In this document: in pieces, positions 44,135-53,417 of the stretch
Layout of the letters: the number at the start of each line of letters is the position of its first letter
Position numbering within the stretch: position 1 is the stretch's first letter
Source: Paenibacillus nasutitermitis
Lineage (GTDB): Bacteria; Bacillota; Bacilli; Paenibacillales; Paenibacillaceae
Assembly (NCBI RefSeq): GCF_014641075.1
Contig: NZ_BMHP01000015.1
Coordinates: 1 to 62,690 of the forward strand
Length of the DNA: 62,690 nucleotides
Direction: 5' to 3'
The notes under the pieces: generated by a model
Database searches by the model: none
What the model saw: the letters and a program-made list of their open reading frames with translations, nothing else
What the model was told of the DNA's origin: nothing
Made by a program: the position numbers and the translations under genes

Positions 44135-44507
44135 GAACAATCCCTCCGGCTCGAAAGGCGTGCATTGCGCAAAATTTAAAGAGACGCAATCATTTTCGTT
44201 AATAGGTTACAATTCCACTATGTCATTACAAGAAAAGATACCAAGCTATTAAGAGATTATTCAAAAAAATCCTTTGGTGACGAAGCAGGTCAGGCGCATA
44301 AGTAAACCTGTCTTTTTGAACATTCACTTAACTAACTTCTACCAAATCCCGACAGAAACATAGAATCAGTATACATTATGTAACCTTGGGCCGTCAATCA
44401 ACTTCCTGCTGAATAATCTTTGATAAATTAGCAAATCTGGAAGATAGTCCCGTTTCATACTCATTTTGCGTCAAGTTTTATAACATTATCGTCCAGAAAG
44501 CGTCCAA
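44135..44507. other. gap and long leader upstream of sigH
   Basis: About 370 bp. Contains the sigH promoter and a 5'-UTR of roughly 220 nt with a CAGGT / ACCTG hairpin and a T-rich stretch. No gene seen. Confidence 0.5.
44368..44397 (-). promoter_or_regulatory. sigma-A promoter of sigH
   Basis: TTGACG (44392-44397), 18-bp spacer, TATACT (44368-44373). In B. subtilis sigH is sigma-A dependent and repressed by AbrB. Confidence 0.65.
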
Positions 44508-45029
44508 TCAATGCTCGCCTCTGCGCCAGCGCTCCAGCTTGGAGCGGACATCCAGGGTCAAATTATCATCCAGTTCATTGCGCCGGTAAGACTTGTCCAC
44601 CAGGGTACGCTCAATGGCTTTGCGGTTTTGCTCGATATCGATCAGCAGCTCCCGGGCGGAAATCCGAAGCGCCCCTTTGCCAAAAGCAACATGCTGCTCT
44701 ACCAGATCGGACGTCGCCACATAAAGGTTTCGGCTGCGCAGTGCAAGCTCTATCGCCAGCCGTTCGATACAGGAGTCAGCGGTCTCTTTCTCTTTGGTAT
44801 ACACAACCGATACCCGGAACTGGTTAAAGGAAGACCCTGTGCCCGGAACCTGATGCGCGTCAAATACGACCGTGACGGACATGCCTGTGAAGCCCTGATA
44901 GTCAGCCAGCATTTCCAGCAGCTTATCGCGTGCGCCTTCCAGATCCGTATCGCGCATCGCGGCAAGATTCGGCCATGCTCCAATCATGTTGTAGCCGTCC
45001 ACAAGCAGTACATCGTCGCGGCGTCGCAT
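44508..45029 (-). CDS. rae1: NYN-domain ribonuclease YacP (Rae1-like)
   Basis: 173 aa. PIN-like NYN fold: L-L-V-D-G-Y-N-M-I with the first acidic residue, V-V-F-D-A-H, and A-T-S-D with later acids. B. subtilis Rae1 cleaves mRNA in the ribosome A site. Starts 3 nt after rlmB stops, so it belongs to the cysE-cysS-mrnC-rlmB chain. Confidence 0.88.
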   Translation of the reverse strand: MRRRDDVLLVDGYNMIGAWPNLAAMRDTDLEGARDKLLEMLADYQGFTGMSVTVVFDAHQVPGTGSSFNQFRVSVVYTKEKETADSCIERLAIELALRSRNLYVATSDLVEQHVAFGKGALRISARELLIDIEQNRKAIERTLVDKSYRRNELDDNLTLDVRSKLERWRRGEH

Positions 45030-45032
45030 TGC

Positions 45033-45794
45033 CTAGAGGCTCCCGCGCTGCCGCAGCACTTCGTACATCAGCACCCCGGCGGCAACCGAAGCATTCAGCG
45101 AATTCAATTGTCCATTCATTGGCAGCTTGACTAGAAAATCGCATTTTTCCTTGATCAACCTGCCGATTCCTTTGCTTTCATTCCCAATGACGATCGCCAG
45201 CGGCATATCGAATTTCGTGGAAGACGCATATACGTCCTGCTGCGCTCCCACATCTGCGCCCGCAACCCAAATGCCTTCTTCTTTCAGCTTGTCGATCGTC
45301 TGGGCAAGGTTGGTAACACGGCAGACGGCCACATATTCCACCGCGCCCGCTGAGGTTTTTGAAACGGTTGCGGTCAACGATGCCGAACGGCGTTTGGGAA
45401 TAATGACGCCATGAACCCCCGTGCATTCCGCTGTCCGCAATATCGAACCCAGGTTATGGGGATCTTCGATTTCATCGAGCAGCAGAAGGAACGGCATCTC
45501 TGCGCTTGACCGCGCCCGCGCAAGCAGCTCGTCCAGCTCAAAATAGCGGTAAGCGGCCGCCTGTGCGACAACGCCCTGGTGATTTGCGCCTTCCACCATC
45601 CCGTCCAGTTTGCGTTTGTCGGCAAACTGGACGATTATACCCGCTTTTTTCGCTTCGGCAATAATGGGGGCGGCGTTCTTCTGGGATTGTTCGGCAATCC
45701 AGATTTTATTGATTTCCCGTCCGGAACGCAGCGCCTCCATCACCGGATGCTTGCCGGCTATCCATTCTTCCTGTGAATCATGCTGCTCTGTCAT
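45033..45794 (-). CDS. rlmB: 23S rRNA (guanosine-2'-O-)-methyltransferase, RlmB/TrmH family
   Basis: 253 aa SPOUT enzyme. N-terminal substrate domain (I-A-G-K-H-P-V-M-E-A-L), then D-P-H-N-L-G-S-I-L-R-T-A-E, V-I-G-N-E-S-K-G-I and L-P-M-N-G-Q-L-N-S-L-N-A-S-V-A, the three motifs of the trefoil-knot SAM site. Likely methylates 23S rRNA. Overlaps mrnC by 4 bp. Confidence 0.94.
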   Translation of the reverse strand: MTEQHDSQEEWIAGKHPVMEALRSGREINKIWIAEQSQKNAAPIIAEAKKAGIIVQFADKRKLDGMVEGANHQGVVAQAAAYRYFELDELLARARSSAEMPFLLLLDEIEDPHNLGSILRTAECTGVHGVIIPKRRSASLTATVSKTSAGAVEYVAVCRVTNLAQTIDKLKEEGIWVAGADVGAQQDVYASSTKFDMPLAIVIGNESKGIGRLIKEKCDFLVKLPMNGQLNSLNASVAAGVLMYEVLRQRGSL

Positions 45795-46237
45795 CTGTTA
45801 TCCTCCTCGAAATGGCCTGCCGCTGCAGATGAATCTTGAAAAGCGATCTCCATCAGCTCACGAAGCCGATCTGTTTGTTTCTCATAATAAAGATACCCGA
45901 CCAGACATTCCAAAGCTGTAGCCTGGCGGTAATCCGCCAGATCGGCATTTTTTGGGGGCGCGCCCGATTTCGCATTGCGCCCGCGGCGGACGATGTCCGC
46001 TTCATGCTCCGTGAGCAGAGGCTGCCACCGCTCCAGGATGACACGCTGCGCTTTTGCGGAAACAAAGCTTGTCGCTTGCCGGTGCAAATAATTCGACTTG
46101 TGATTGGGCTTGGCGACCAGATATTGCCGGACAATCATCTCAAACACGGCATCGCCCACATAGGCCAGAACAACCGGGTTGATCAGATTCGTCTGTTTGG
46201 CCGGCGGATAGAACAATAGACCATTCGTATCCATCAT
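45791..46237 (-). CDS. mrnC: Mini-ribonuclease III
   Basis: 148 aa RNase III catalytic domain without a dsRNA-binding domain. N-P-V-V-L-A-Y-V-G-D-A-V-F-E carries the acidic catalytic residues; A-L-E-C-L-V-G-Y-L-Y later supplies a second E. In B. subtilis it matures 23S rRNA. Overlaps cysS upstream and rlmB downstream by 4 bp each. Confidence 0.95.
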   Translation of the reverse strand: MMDTNGLLFYPPAKQTNLINPVVLAYVGDAVFEMIVRQYLVAKPNHKSNYLHRQATSFVSAKAQRVILERWQPLLTEHEADIVRRGRNAKSGAPPKNADLADYRQATALECLVGYLYYEKQTDRLRELMEIAFQDSSAAAGHFEEDNR

Positions 46238-47640
46238 TTGCGCCGCCAGCGAATGCCCTGCGGGGTATCTTCCAGGACAATCCCATGCCCTGCCAGCAGA
46301 TCGCGGATTTCATCGGCACGCTTCCAGTTCTTCGTTGTTCTCGCCTCCGTCCGTTCGACAATTAATGCATCGATTTCCGAATCGTGCAGCTCGCCTTCGC
46401 CAGCCGCCGGCAGCAGCCCAAGAACCTTGTCGAAAGCTTCAAAAGCGGAGATCAGTATTTGCAGTTCTTCCGCGGCTGCAACGGGACGCTGCAAATACAA
46501 ATTAGCTTCGCTGACCAAATCAAAAACCGCCGTAATCGCATCGGGAGTATTAAAATCATCATCCATTTTGGCTTGAAACTGAGCCTGAATAGCTTCTACG
46601 CGGGCACGCAGCGCAGCCGCCCCTTCACCTTGCTCGTTCACTGCGACGGCCAGCCGGTGATGCAAATTGCCATAGCAGTTGGCAATCCGTTCCACGCTGT
46701 TTTCCGATTGAGCGATGGTCTCGTCATTAAAATTCAACGGACTTCGGTAATGCGCGGAAAGCATAAAATAACGGAGGGCTTCCGGCTTCACCCGTTTGAG
46801 CAGCTCATTGACCGTGATGCCATTGCCCAGCGATTTCGACATTTTTTCATTATTGATATGAATGTAGCCGTTGTGCATCCAGTATCTTGCCAGCGGCTCG
46901 CCTGTAAAGGCCTCCGACTGGGCCACTTCGCATTCATGATGCGGGAACTGCAAATCATGGCCGCCTCCGTGAATATCCAGCGTATCCCCTAGGTATTTGC
47001 GCGCCATGGCCGAGCATTCAATATGCCATCCAGGCCGCCCTGCTCCCCAAGGGCTTTCCCAATGCACTTCTCCCGGCTTCGCCGCCTTCCAGAGCACAAA
47101 ATCCTGCCCGTTTTCCTTGCGGCGGTCCACTTCAATCCGAATACCGAGCTGCAGCTCCTGCATATTCTGGTGCGACAGCTTCCCGTAGTCCTTGAATTTT
47201 CCAGTCCGGAAAAAGACATCCCCGCCGCTTTCATAAGCATAGCCGGTCTCCACCAGGCCCTCGATAAAGGCCAGGATCTCCGGAATATGATCCGTCACTC
47301 GGGGGTTCAACGTAGCCCGGTGCACGCCAAGAGCCTCAATATTATCGTTAAACGCATGAATAAATTTCTCCGCCACTTCCGCAACGGTCATATCCAGCTG
47401 CTCGGCTTTACGGATCAGCTTATCGTCCACATCCGTGAAATTTACGATATAGTTCACGTGATAGCCGGTTGTTTCCAGGTAACGCCGGACCACATCAAAA
47501 AAGATCACAGGCCGCGCGTTGCCGATATGAATATAATCATATACCGTAGGGCCGCATACATACATCTTGACCTGGCCGGGCTCCAGGGGCTTGAATTCTT
47601 CTTTGCTCCGGTGCATCGTATTATAAATGTGCAGACTCAT
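46234..47640 (-). CDS. cysS: cysteinyl-tRNA synthetase
   Basis: 468 aa class I synthetase. H-I-G-N in Y-D-Y-I-H-I-G-N-A-R, K-M-S-K-S-L-G-N, and zinc ligands C-G-P-T near residue 29, C in I-E-C-S-A-M, and H-H-E-C. Overlaps cysE and mrnC by 4 bp each. Expected to be controlled by the T-box upstream of cysE. Confidence 0.97.
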   Translation of the reverse strand: MSLHIYNTMHRSKEEFKPLEPGQVKMYVCGPTVYDYIHIGNARPVIFFDVVRRYLETTGYHVNYIVNFTDVDDKLIRKAEQLDMTVAEVAEKFIHAFNDNIEALGVHRATLNPRVTDHIPEILAFIEGLVETGYAYESGGDVFFRTGKFKDYGKLSHQNMQELQLGIRIEVDRRKENGQDFVLWKAAKPGEVHWESPWGAGRPGWHIECSAMARKYLGDTLDIHGGGHDLQFPHHECEVAQSEAFTGEPLARYWMHNGYIHINNEKMSKSLGNGITVNELLKRVKPEALRYFMLSAHYRSPLNFNDETIAQSENSVERIANCYGNLHHRLAVAVNEQGEGAAALRARVEAIQAQFQAKMDDDFNTPDAITAVFDLVSEANLYLQRPVAAAEELQILISAFEAFDKVLGLLPAAGEGELHDSEIDALIVERTEARTTKNWKRADEIRDLLAGHGIVLEDTPQGIRWRRK

Positions 47641-48305
47641 CTTATCTGATCTCCTCCAGCAATAGATTGCTTTTGCCGTTCGCGTTCAAGCTCGGCTCTT
47701 AATTCCTCTATTTCTTTATGCATGCCCCGCAGCATATCAATCACGGGATCCGGCAGCTGGGTATGATCCAGCCGGTCCTTCACCCGCTCCCCATCCTTTC
47801 GAACCATTCTCCCTGGAATCCCAACCACGGTGCTGTTTGCCGGCACCTCGCGGAGCACCACCGAATTAGCGCCAATATTTACATTATCCCCGATGCGGAA
47901 CGATCCAAGCACCTTGGCTCCCGAAGCAATGACCACATTATTGCCGATGGTCGGATGCCTCTTGCCCTTTTCCTTCCCTGTTCCCCCAAGTGTGACCCCC
48001 TGATAAATGACAACATTGTCGCCAATCTGACAGGTTTCGCCGATAACGACTCCCATGCCGTGATCGATGAACAACCGCTCACCGATCGTTGCCCCCGGAT
48101 GGATTTCGATGCCTGTGAAGAAACGGCTTATTTGCGAAATCAGGCGGGAAACGGTAAACCATCGCCGCTTATACAGCCGATGCGCAAGGCGATGCGCCCA
48201 TATGGCATGCAAACCCGAATAGGTAAAAACAACCTCAAATGAATTCCGGGCTGCGGGGTCATTATCGAGCACCGTTTCAATATCGGATTTCAGATGGCGA
48301 AACAT
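47637..48305 (-). CDS. cysE: serine O-acetyltransferase
   Basis: 222 aa. Makes O-acetylserine, the precursor for cysteine. N-terminal helices, then a left-handed beta-helix with hexapeptide repeats: I-H-P-G-A-T-I-G, D-H-G-M-G-V-V-I-G-E-T, and V-T-L-G-G-T-G-K-E-K-G-K-R-H-P. ATG at 48305 is 8 nt after GAGGAG; the ATG at 48356 is inside the leader. Confidence 0.96.
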   Translation of the reverse strand: MFRHLKSDIETVLDNDPAARNSFEVVFTYSGLHAIWAHRLAHRLYKRRWFTVSRLISQISRFFTGIEIHPGATIGERLFIDHGMGVVIGETCQIGDNVVIYQGVTLGGTGKEKGKRHPTIGNNVVIASGAKVLGSFRIGDNVNIGANSVVLREVPANSTVVGIPGRMVRKDGERVKDRLDHTQLPDPVIDMLRGMHKEIEELRAELERERQKQSIAGGDQIR

Positions 48306-48394
48306 GGTCAAGACTCCTCTCAAAAAGCGTCTAACGCCTGCCTGCTGCAATACCAAGCATTACCAAGCATTTCTGCAGCTCTTCGCCAAACATA

Positions 48395-48704
48395 AAGAAA
48401 GCCCCTGCAGCTCCAGGGCTGCAGAGGCGTGTGGACGCGGTTCCACTCTGCTTGGAGATCAGATCTTGCGCTGATCTTCCGTCTTAAAGTCCATAACGCG
48501 GACAACTCGTCAACTTCTACCCCGCCTTGCTTATGCAATTACATCCGTAATCCAGGCCTCTCAGGGCCAGCATACGGAAAATCGACACGCGCGCGGATCG
48601 AAAGAGCAGCTCCCAGGTGCAATGCAGCATTTCAAGGAATAAGCGACTCCCAGCCTTTCCACTAGGCAGCCCTGAGGTCACCGTTTAGAAAGATCGCTCT
48701 CTCT
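48395..48704 (-). ncRNA. T-box riboswitch (cysteine) upstream of cysE-cysS
   Basis: On the minus strand the leader starts with AGAGAGCG and reaches the T-box CAGAGTGGAACCGCG (48436-48450). It ends in GCCTCTGCAG / CTGCAGGGGC with TTTCTTT, a terminator (48401-48428). A UGC triplet in GAAATGCTGC near 48622 is a plausible cysteine specifier. Uncharged tRNA-Cys would favour the antiterminator. The downstream genes agree with cysteine specificity. Confidence 0.9.
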
Positions 48705-48745
48705 GAATTCCTATAGGAAATGAACACTCCTGTTCCAAGCCTTTA

Positions 48746-48776
48746 GACCGATACAACTTTGTTAATAAGGTACTAC
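48746..48776 (-). promoter_or_regulatory. candidate promoter of the cysE T-box transcript
   Basis: TTGTAG and TTGTAT about 16 nt apart on the minus strand, upstream of the T-box leader. Weak match; the -10 element is poor. Confidence 0.35.
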
Positions 48777-48849
48777 AATTATAGCGGACTGGTGCATAAC
48801 TGACAAGGGCTCTGGTCCATAACCTTAGCATCTGCAGGCCGCTTCTGCT

Positions 48850-50307
48850 CTAGCTTAGCCGCTGGCGCAAACGCTGCTCCACCTTCACCTTGCCAAGCAG
48901 AGCGATCGTGCGGTTCAAGTCCGGCCCGTGCGTTTGTCCAGTCAAAGCCGCGCGAATCGGCATAAACAGCTGCTTGCCTTTAAACCCGGTCGTCTGCTGT
49001 ACGGTCTTGATTGCCGTCTTGACAGCCTCTGCATCCAGCGACTCGATCGGCGCCAGCTGCTCGGAGAAGCTTGCCAATACCGCCGGCACTTGCTCCTCGG
49101 CGAGCACAAGCTTCGCTTCCTCTTCATCTTCCATCCCGTCTTCAAAGAACAGACCCGTCAGGGGAACGATATCGGCTGCGCAGCGCAGCTTATCCTGATA
49201 TAAGCCAATCAGGTCGGCGGCCCATTCCCGCCCGCGTTGATCCAGATCCCCGTCCAGGCGGCCCGCCTTCTGCAGATGCGGCAGGCATAAGTCCACCACG
49301 CGCGGCAGCTCTGTTTTCTTCAAGTACTCATTGTTCATCCAGCTCAATTTAGCGGTATCAAACACAGCCGGGCTTTTGCTCAGCCTTGCAGGATCGAAGG
49401 CCTCAATCAGCTCCTCGCGTGTGAAAATCTCCTGTTCGCCCTCTGGCGACCAGCCCAGCAGGGTAATAAAGTTAAACATCGCCTCAGGCAAATAGCCAAG
49501 TTTATCATATTGCTCAATAAACTGAATAATCGACTCATCGCGTTTGCTCAGCTTCTTGCGCTGCTCGTTCACAATCAGTGTCATATGACCGAACTTCGGC
49601 GGCGTCCAGCCGAATGCCTCGTAAATCATCAGCTGCCGCGGCGTATTGGAGATATGGTCTTCTCCGCGCAGCACATGGCTGATTTCCATTAGATGGTCAT
49701 CAAGGGCAACTGCGAAATTATAGGTCGGAATACCATCCTTCTTCACAATAACGAAGTCTCCGACCCCATCGGCTTCAAAGCTGATTTCACCTTTTACGAT
49801 ATCATCGAATGAATAGGTTCTGCCCTCGGGAACGCGGAAACGAACGCTCGGAACCCGCCCTTCCTCTTCAAAGGCCTGCTGCTGCTCCGCAGTCAAATCA
49901 CGATGTTTGCCGGAATAACGCGGCATTTCTCCGCGCGCTGTCTGCTCTTCCCGCTCCGCTTCGAGCTCCTCTTCGGTACAGTAGCATTTATACGCCAGTC
50001 CCTTGTCAATCAATATCTGCCAATACTCGCGATACAGATCGAGCCGTTCCGTCTGGCGATAAGGGCCGTATCCTCCGCCTACGTCGATACTTTCATCCCA
50101 GTCGATACCCAGCCACTTCAGGTAGGTCAGCTGACTCTCTTCTCCGCCCTTAATGTTTCGTTTCAAGTCTGTATCTTCAATACGTATAATAAACTTGCCG
50201 CCCAGACTGCGCGCAAACAAATAATTGAATAAGGCCGTTCTCGCGTTTCCGATATGCAGATGTCCTGTTGGCGATGGCGCATACCGTACCCGAATTTGTT
50301 CTGACAT
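48850..50307 (-). CDS. gltX: glutamyl-tRNA synthetase
   Basis: 485 aa class I synthetase. A-P-S-P-T-G-H-L-H-I-G-N near the start, K-L-S-K-R-D for KMSKS, and a C-terminal anticodon-binding helical cage. In most Firmicutes it charges tRNA-Gln as well, for GatCAB. ATG at 50307 follows GGAAGGGG; the earlier ATG at 50343 is rejected. Confidence 0.97.
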   Translation of the reverse strand: MSEQIRVRYAPSPTGHLHIGNARTALFNYLFARSLGGKFIIRIEDTDLKRNIKGGEESQLTYLKWLGIDWDESIDVGGGYGPYRQTERLDLYREYWQILIDKGLAYKCYCTEEELEAEREEQTARGEMPRYSGKHRDLTAEQQQAFEEEGRVPSVRFRVPEGRTYSFDDIVKGEISFEADGVGDFVIVKKDGIPTYNFAVALDDHLMEISHVLRGEDHISNTPRQLMIYEAFGWTPPKFGHMTLIVNEQRKKLSKRDESIIQFIEQYDKLGYLPEAMFNFITLLGWSPEGEQEIFTREELIEAFDPARLSKSPAVFDTAKLSWMNNEYLKKTELPRVVDLCLPHLQKAGRLDGDLDQRGREWAADLIGLYQDKLRCAADIVPLTGLFFEDGMEDEEEAKLVLAEEQVPAVLASFSEQLAPIESLDAEAVKTAIKTVQQTTGFKGKQLFMPIRAALTGQTHGPDLNRTIALLGKVKVEQRLRQRLS

Positions 50308-50347
50308 ATATGTTAAGCCCCTTCCATCATGCTTCGTTTTCAACCGA

Positions 50348-50833
50348 TCATAGCATAACCTTTACCAGACAGACAACCGATTGCGCAGCGATCCCTTCAC
50401 CCCGCCCGGTGAAGCCAAGCTGCTCCGTTGTAGTCGCTTTGACATTTACCTGGGACCGCTCCTCGGCTTCCAGGACATTTGCGATCACTTCTACCATCTG
50501 CGGAATATACGGCGCCATCTTGGGACGCTGGGCAATGATCGTCGAATCGATGTTGCCCAGCTTATAGCCGCGTTCCTTCACCAGCTGCCATATATGCTGT
50601 AGCAGCTTCAAGCTGTCCGCATCCTTGTAAGCGGGATCCGTATCGGGAAAATGCTTGCCGATATCTCCAAGTCCCAGTGCGCCGAGCACCGCATCGCTGA
50701 TAGTGTGCAGGAGCACATCGGCATCGGAATGGCCCAGCAGCCCCTTCTCATATGGAATGGTCACACCTCCAATAATGCAAGGGCGCCCCTCTACCAGCTG
50801 ATGTACATCAAAGCCTTGTCCCACACGAATCAT
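50348..50833 (-). CDS. ispF: 2-C-methyl-D-erythritol 2,4-cyclodiphosphate synthase
   Basis: 161 aa, MEP isoprenoid pathway. G-F-D-V-H zinc ligands, L-L-G-H-S-D-A-D-V-L-L-H, and C-terminal T-T-E-Q-L-G-F-T-G-R-G-E-G. Follows ispD with an 18-bp overlap when ATG 50833 is used (50851 is the ispD stop). GAGAGGGG site upstream. Confidence 0.96.
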   Translation of the reverse strand: MIRVGQGFDVHQLVEGRPCIIGGVTIPYEKGLLGHSDADVLLHTISDAVLGALGLGDIGKHFPDTDPAYKDADSLKLLQHIWQLVKERGYKLGNIDSTIIAQRPKMAPYIPQMVEVIANVLEAEERSQVNVKATTTEQLGFTGRGEGIAAQSVVCLVKVML

Positions 50834-50850
50834 ATCCGATTCCCCTCTCT

Positions 50851-51570
50851 TTATCTCCCTAGTTGTGTGTTCGCACGAGTCGCAAGTAAAAACTCCGCCC
50901 AAGGCAGATCCTCAGGCGTCGTAATCTTTATATTGGTATAGTCGCCCTCCGCCACCGTGACCGGTTTCCCCAAACGTTCCACCACCATGGCATCATCGGT
51001 GCCGACAAAACCGTTCGCCGCCGCTTTCTCATGCGCTTCCAGCAGCAAGGAACGCCGAAAAGCCTGCGGCGTTTGAATGGCCCACAGACTACGGCGCTCT
51101 GGTGTCGCCACAATGACGCCGGCTTCACCCACCTGCTTGATTGTATCTTTAACGGGCACGGCCAGCACCGCCGCATCGGTCTTTGCAGCCTGTGCCATGC
51201 AGGAGCGGACCGCCTCTGCGGTTACCAGGGGACGCACGCCATCGTGGATCATAACCCACTCCAGCCCCTCGCTCACGGATTGCAAGCCGATACGTACCGA
51301 ATGCTGGCGCTCGCTGCCGCCGGCCAGGACAGCCTTAACCTTGCGAAGCTTGTACTCCCGCACTAACGTACTCACCCGGTCTGTATCGTCTGGCCCTACG
51401 ACAAGAAGCATCTCGCGAATTTCATCCATCGCTTCAAACCGCTCCAGGGTATGTACGATTACGGGCTTGTCTTGAAGAAGCAAATACTGCTTGCTTTCCT
51501 TCGTTCCCATCCGTGTTCCGCGTCCAGCCGCCACGATGACGACACCCCAACTTGCTTGTGCTGCCTCCAT
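50851..51570 (-). CDS. ispD: 2-C-methyl-D-erythritol 4-phosphate cytidylyltransferase
   Basis: 239 aa, MEP pathway. V-I-V-A-A-G-R-G-T-R-M-G CTP-binding loop, H-D-G-V-R-P-L-V, and T-D-D-A-M-V-V-E. Joined to ispF as a two-gene unit with yacL upstream. Confidence 0.96.
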   Translation of the reverse strand: MEAAQASWGVVIVAAGRGTRMGTKESKQYLLLQDKPVIVHTLERFEAMDEIREMLLVVGPDDTDRVSTLVREYKLRKVKAVLAGGSERQHSVRIGLQSVSEGLEWVMIHDGVRPLVTAEAVRSCMAQAAKTDAAVLAVPVKDTIKQVGEAGVIVATPERRSLWAIQTPQAFRRSLLLEAHEKAAANGFVGTDDAMVVERLGKPVTVAEGDYTNIKITTPEDLPWAEFLLATRANTQLGR

Positions 51571-51655
51571 GCCTTCAACCGCCTCGCTATTTACTGTAAA
51601 CTTCGATGCAGCCTCTACAGTGCCGGCAACATCATCCGTTTACTATCATAACGTG

Positions 51656-52741
51656 TTACAGCGCTTTTTCCAACAGCTTCGGCTTGGCAAAAATCATCCG
51701 GCCGGCCGAGGTTTGCAGGACGCTCGTTACGAGCACCTCCATCGTGCTTCCGATATAATCCCGTCCGCCCTCCACAACAATCATGGTTCCATCATCCAGA
51801 TAAGCGACGCCTTGCCCATGCTCCTTGCCATCCTTAATCACTTGGACCACGATTTCCTCACCCGGAAGAACGACCGGTTTCACGGCATTGGCCAAATCAT
51901 TAATATTAAGAACCGAAACGCCCTGAAGCTCGCATACCTTATTCAGATTGAAATCATTCGTAACCACTTTGCCGTGAAGCACCTTGGCGAGCTTGACCAA
52001 TTTGCTGTCCACTTCTCCTTCTTCCATATCCCCCTCATAAATAAGGACTCTCACATCCAACTCTTTCTGAATTTTATTCAGAATGTCGAGTCCCCGGCGG
52101 CCACGGTTTCGTTTGAGCAAATCGGAAGAATCGGCAATATGCTGCAGCTCCTCCAGAACAAATTCCGGAATAACAAGTGTCCCTTCAATAAATCCGGTTT
52201 TGCAAATATCGGCGATTCGGCCGTCGATAATGACGCTTGTATCCAATATTTTATGTTCTTCATAGCTGCTGTCATCTTCACCGCGGCTGCCTTTGCCGCG
52301 TTCCATCAACAAAGAGATATGTTCTGACAATTCCTCACGTTTGCTAAACCCGATCCGCATCCCGGCATAACCGGTAATCAGCATAATTGCGATGGGGATA
52401 AATTCGCCTGCGCCTGTCAATCCCGAGACGGCTGGATAAAGCAAAGCGGAAAGCACCAGGCCAAGAATAAGCCCTAAAACTCCTGCCAGCAAGTCACCGG
52501 TAGGCAGGGAAGATATCCGGTCCGTTCCTGACTGTATCCATCGGATCAGCGGAGCGGCAAGCATAGAAGCCAGTACAAGTCCGCACAATGCACCAATACC
52601 GACATTCATATAATAGCTGCCTGACTGCATGGCGGAGGACGACTCCATCCACAGCGTCCCCATAGTCGTCCAGCTGTGCAGTTCGGCACCCATAACCCCA
52701 CCAAAACATATACCAAACAATTGAACCATTCGTTTCATCAT
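51656..52741 (-). CDS. PIN/TRAM-domain membrane protein YacL
   Basis: 361 aa. Four N-terminal hydrophobic helices, then a PIN domain (I-L-D-T-S-V-I-I-D-G-R-I-A-D at about residue 165) with later acidic residues (V-V-T-N-D-F-N-L), then a C-terminal TRAM domain (G-Q-G-V-A-Y-L-D-D-G-T-M). Widely conserved in Firmicutes as yacL; probable nuclease or RNA binder, activity not settled. ATG at 52741 is 7 nt after AAAGGAGG; divergent from the gene at 52930. Confidence 0.9.
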   Translation of the reverse strand: MMKRMVQLFGICFGGVMGAELHSWTTMGTLWMESSSAMQSGSYYMNVGIGALCGLVLASMLAAPLIRWIQSGTDRISSLPTGDLLAGVLGLILGLVLSALLYPAVSGLTGAGEFIPIAIMLITGYAGMRIGFSKREELSEHISLLMERGKGSRGEDDSSYEEHKILDTSVIIDGRIADICKTGFIEGTLVIPEFVLEELQHIADSSDLLKRNRGRRGLDILNKIQKELDVRVLIYEGDMEEGEVDSKLVKLAKVLHGKVVTNDFNLNKVCELQGVSVLNINDLANAVKPVVLPGEEIVVQVIKDGKEHGQGVAYLDDGTMIVVEGGRDYIGSTMEVLVTSVLQTSAGRMIFAKPKLLEKAL

Positions 52742-52858
52742 AATTCCACCTCCTTTACAATTATGTTCCAATTTTGCGAACGTTAATCGTAGGAAGGGAG
52801 GAAAGTATTAGAATTTATTAACCTTCTTCGATAAAGAGGCTAAATAAATAAATCGCTT

Positions 52859-52887
52859 TTGAATTACTGACTGCCGGAGCTTATAAT
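52859..52887 (+). promoter_or_regulatory. sigma-A promoter of the gene at 52930
   Basis: TTGAAT (52859-52864), 17-bp spacer, TATAAT (52882-52887), about 43 nt before the start. Confidence 0.75.
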
Positions 52888-52929
52888 AAAGTGAAGCACT
52901 GCCAATCCTTAAAAAGAAGGTGGAACAAG

Positions 52930-53325
52930 ATGAGCGCCCCAACATTGGATCAATTTCAGCAGCAAGTGTCGGAACTGCTGCTGCGTCATCGCAGTTTGCT
53001 TGATGTCTTATCGAAATATGGCCAATCTGGTGCTTCCGTTAATCGAGCTGTGGCCAAATCCGTTACCGAATGCGGTTGTATCGAGTTGAATGCAAAAAGG
53101 CAGGAGTTCACAGATGAAATCAATCTGGAGCAAGCAAAAAATACGCTGCATTACCACGTCAGCGGGGAATTATGCGAACACTGCAGAGATGCCATCAAAA
53201 GCGAGCTCGGCCGAAACCTCTTCTACATGTCCGCCATGTGCAACCTGCTCGATATTCAACTTGATGACGTTGTTACCCAGGAATCGGATAAATGCTCCAC
53301 ATTAGGCCTATTCAATTTGACCTGA
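52930..53325 (+). CDS. conserved small cysteine-containing protein of unknown function
   Basis: 131 aa, soluble. The ATG at 52930 follows AAGAAGGTGG, and a strong promoter lies upstream, so it is a real gene. Helical throughout: a Q/L/R-rich first part, T-E-C-G-C-I-E-L, then G-E-L-C-E-H-C-R-D, and later M-C-N-L-L-D and K-C-S-T-L-G. The C-x-C and C-x2-C pairs could bind metal. I recall Paenibacillus proteins like this labelled DUF1573 or MazG-like, but cannot verify. It is one of three plus-strand genes in the window and is divergent from yacL. Confidence 0.85.
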   Translation: MSAPTLDQFQQQVSELLLRHRSLLDVLSKYGQSGASVNRAVAKSVTECGCIELNAKRQEFTDEINLEQAKNTLHYHVSGELCEHCRDAIKSELGRNLFYMSAMCNLLDIQLDDVVTQESDKCSTLGLFNLT

Positions 53326-53365
53326 AGGTGAACAACAGCGCACGGCACCAGCGTTTGCTCCAAAC

Positions 53366-53404
53366 AAATAAACCGCCTGATACCCCGAGGGGTCATCAGG
53401 CGGT
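53366..53404. terminator. terminator after pssA
   Basis: ACCGCCTGAT and ATCAGGCGGT (53372-53404) form a 10-bp stem with an inner CCCC/GGGG pair. The T-rich side (TTTATTTG) faces the minus strand, so it mainly ends pssA; it may also stop the convergent plus-strand gene. Confidence 0.8.
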
Positions 53405-53417
53405 CCAATTGGACAGC

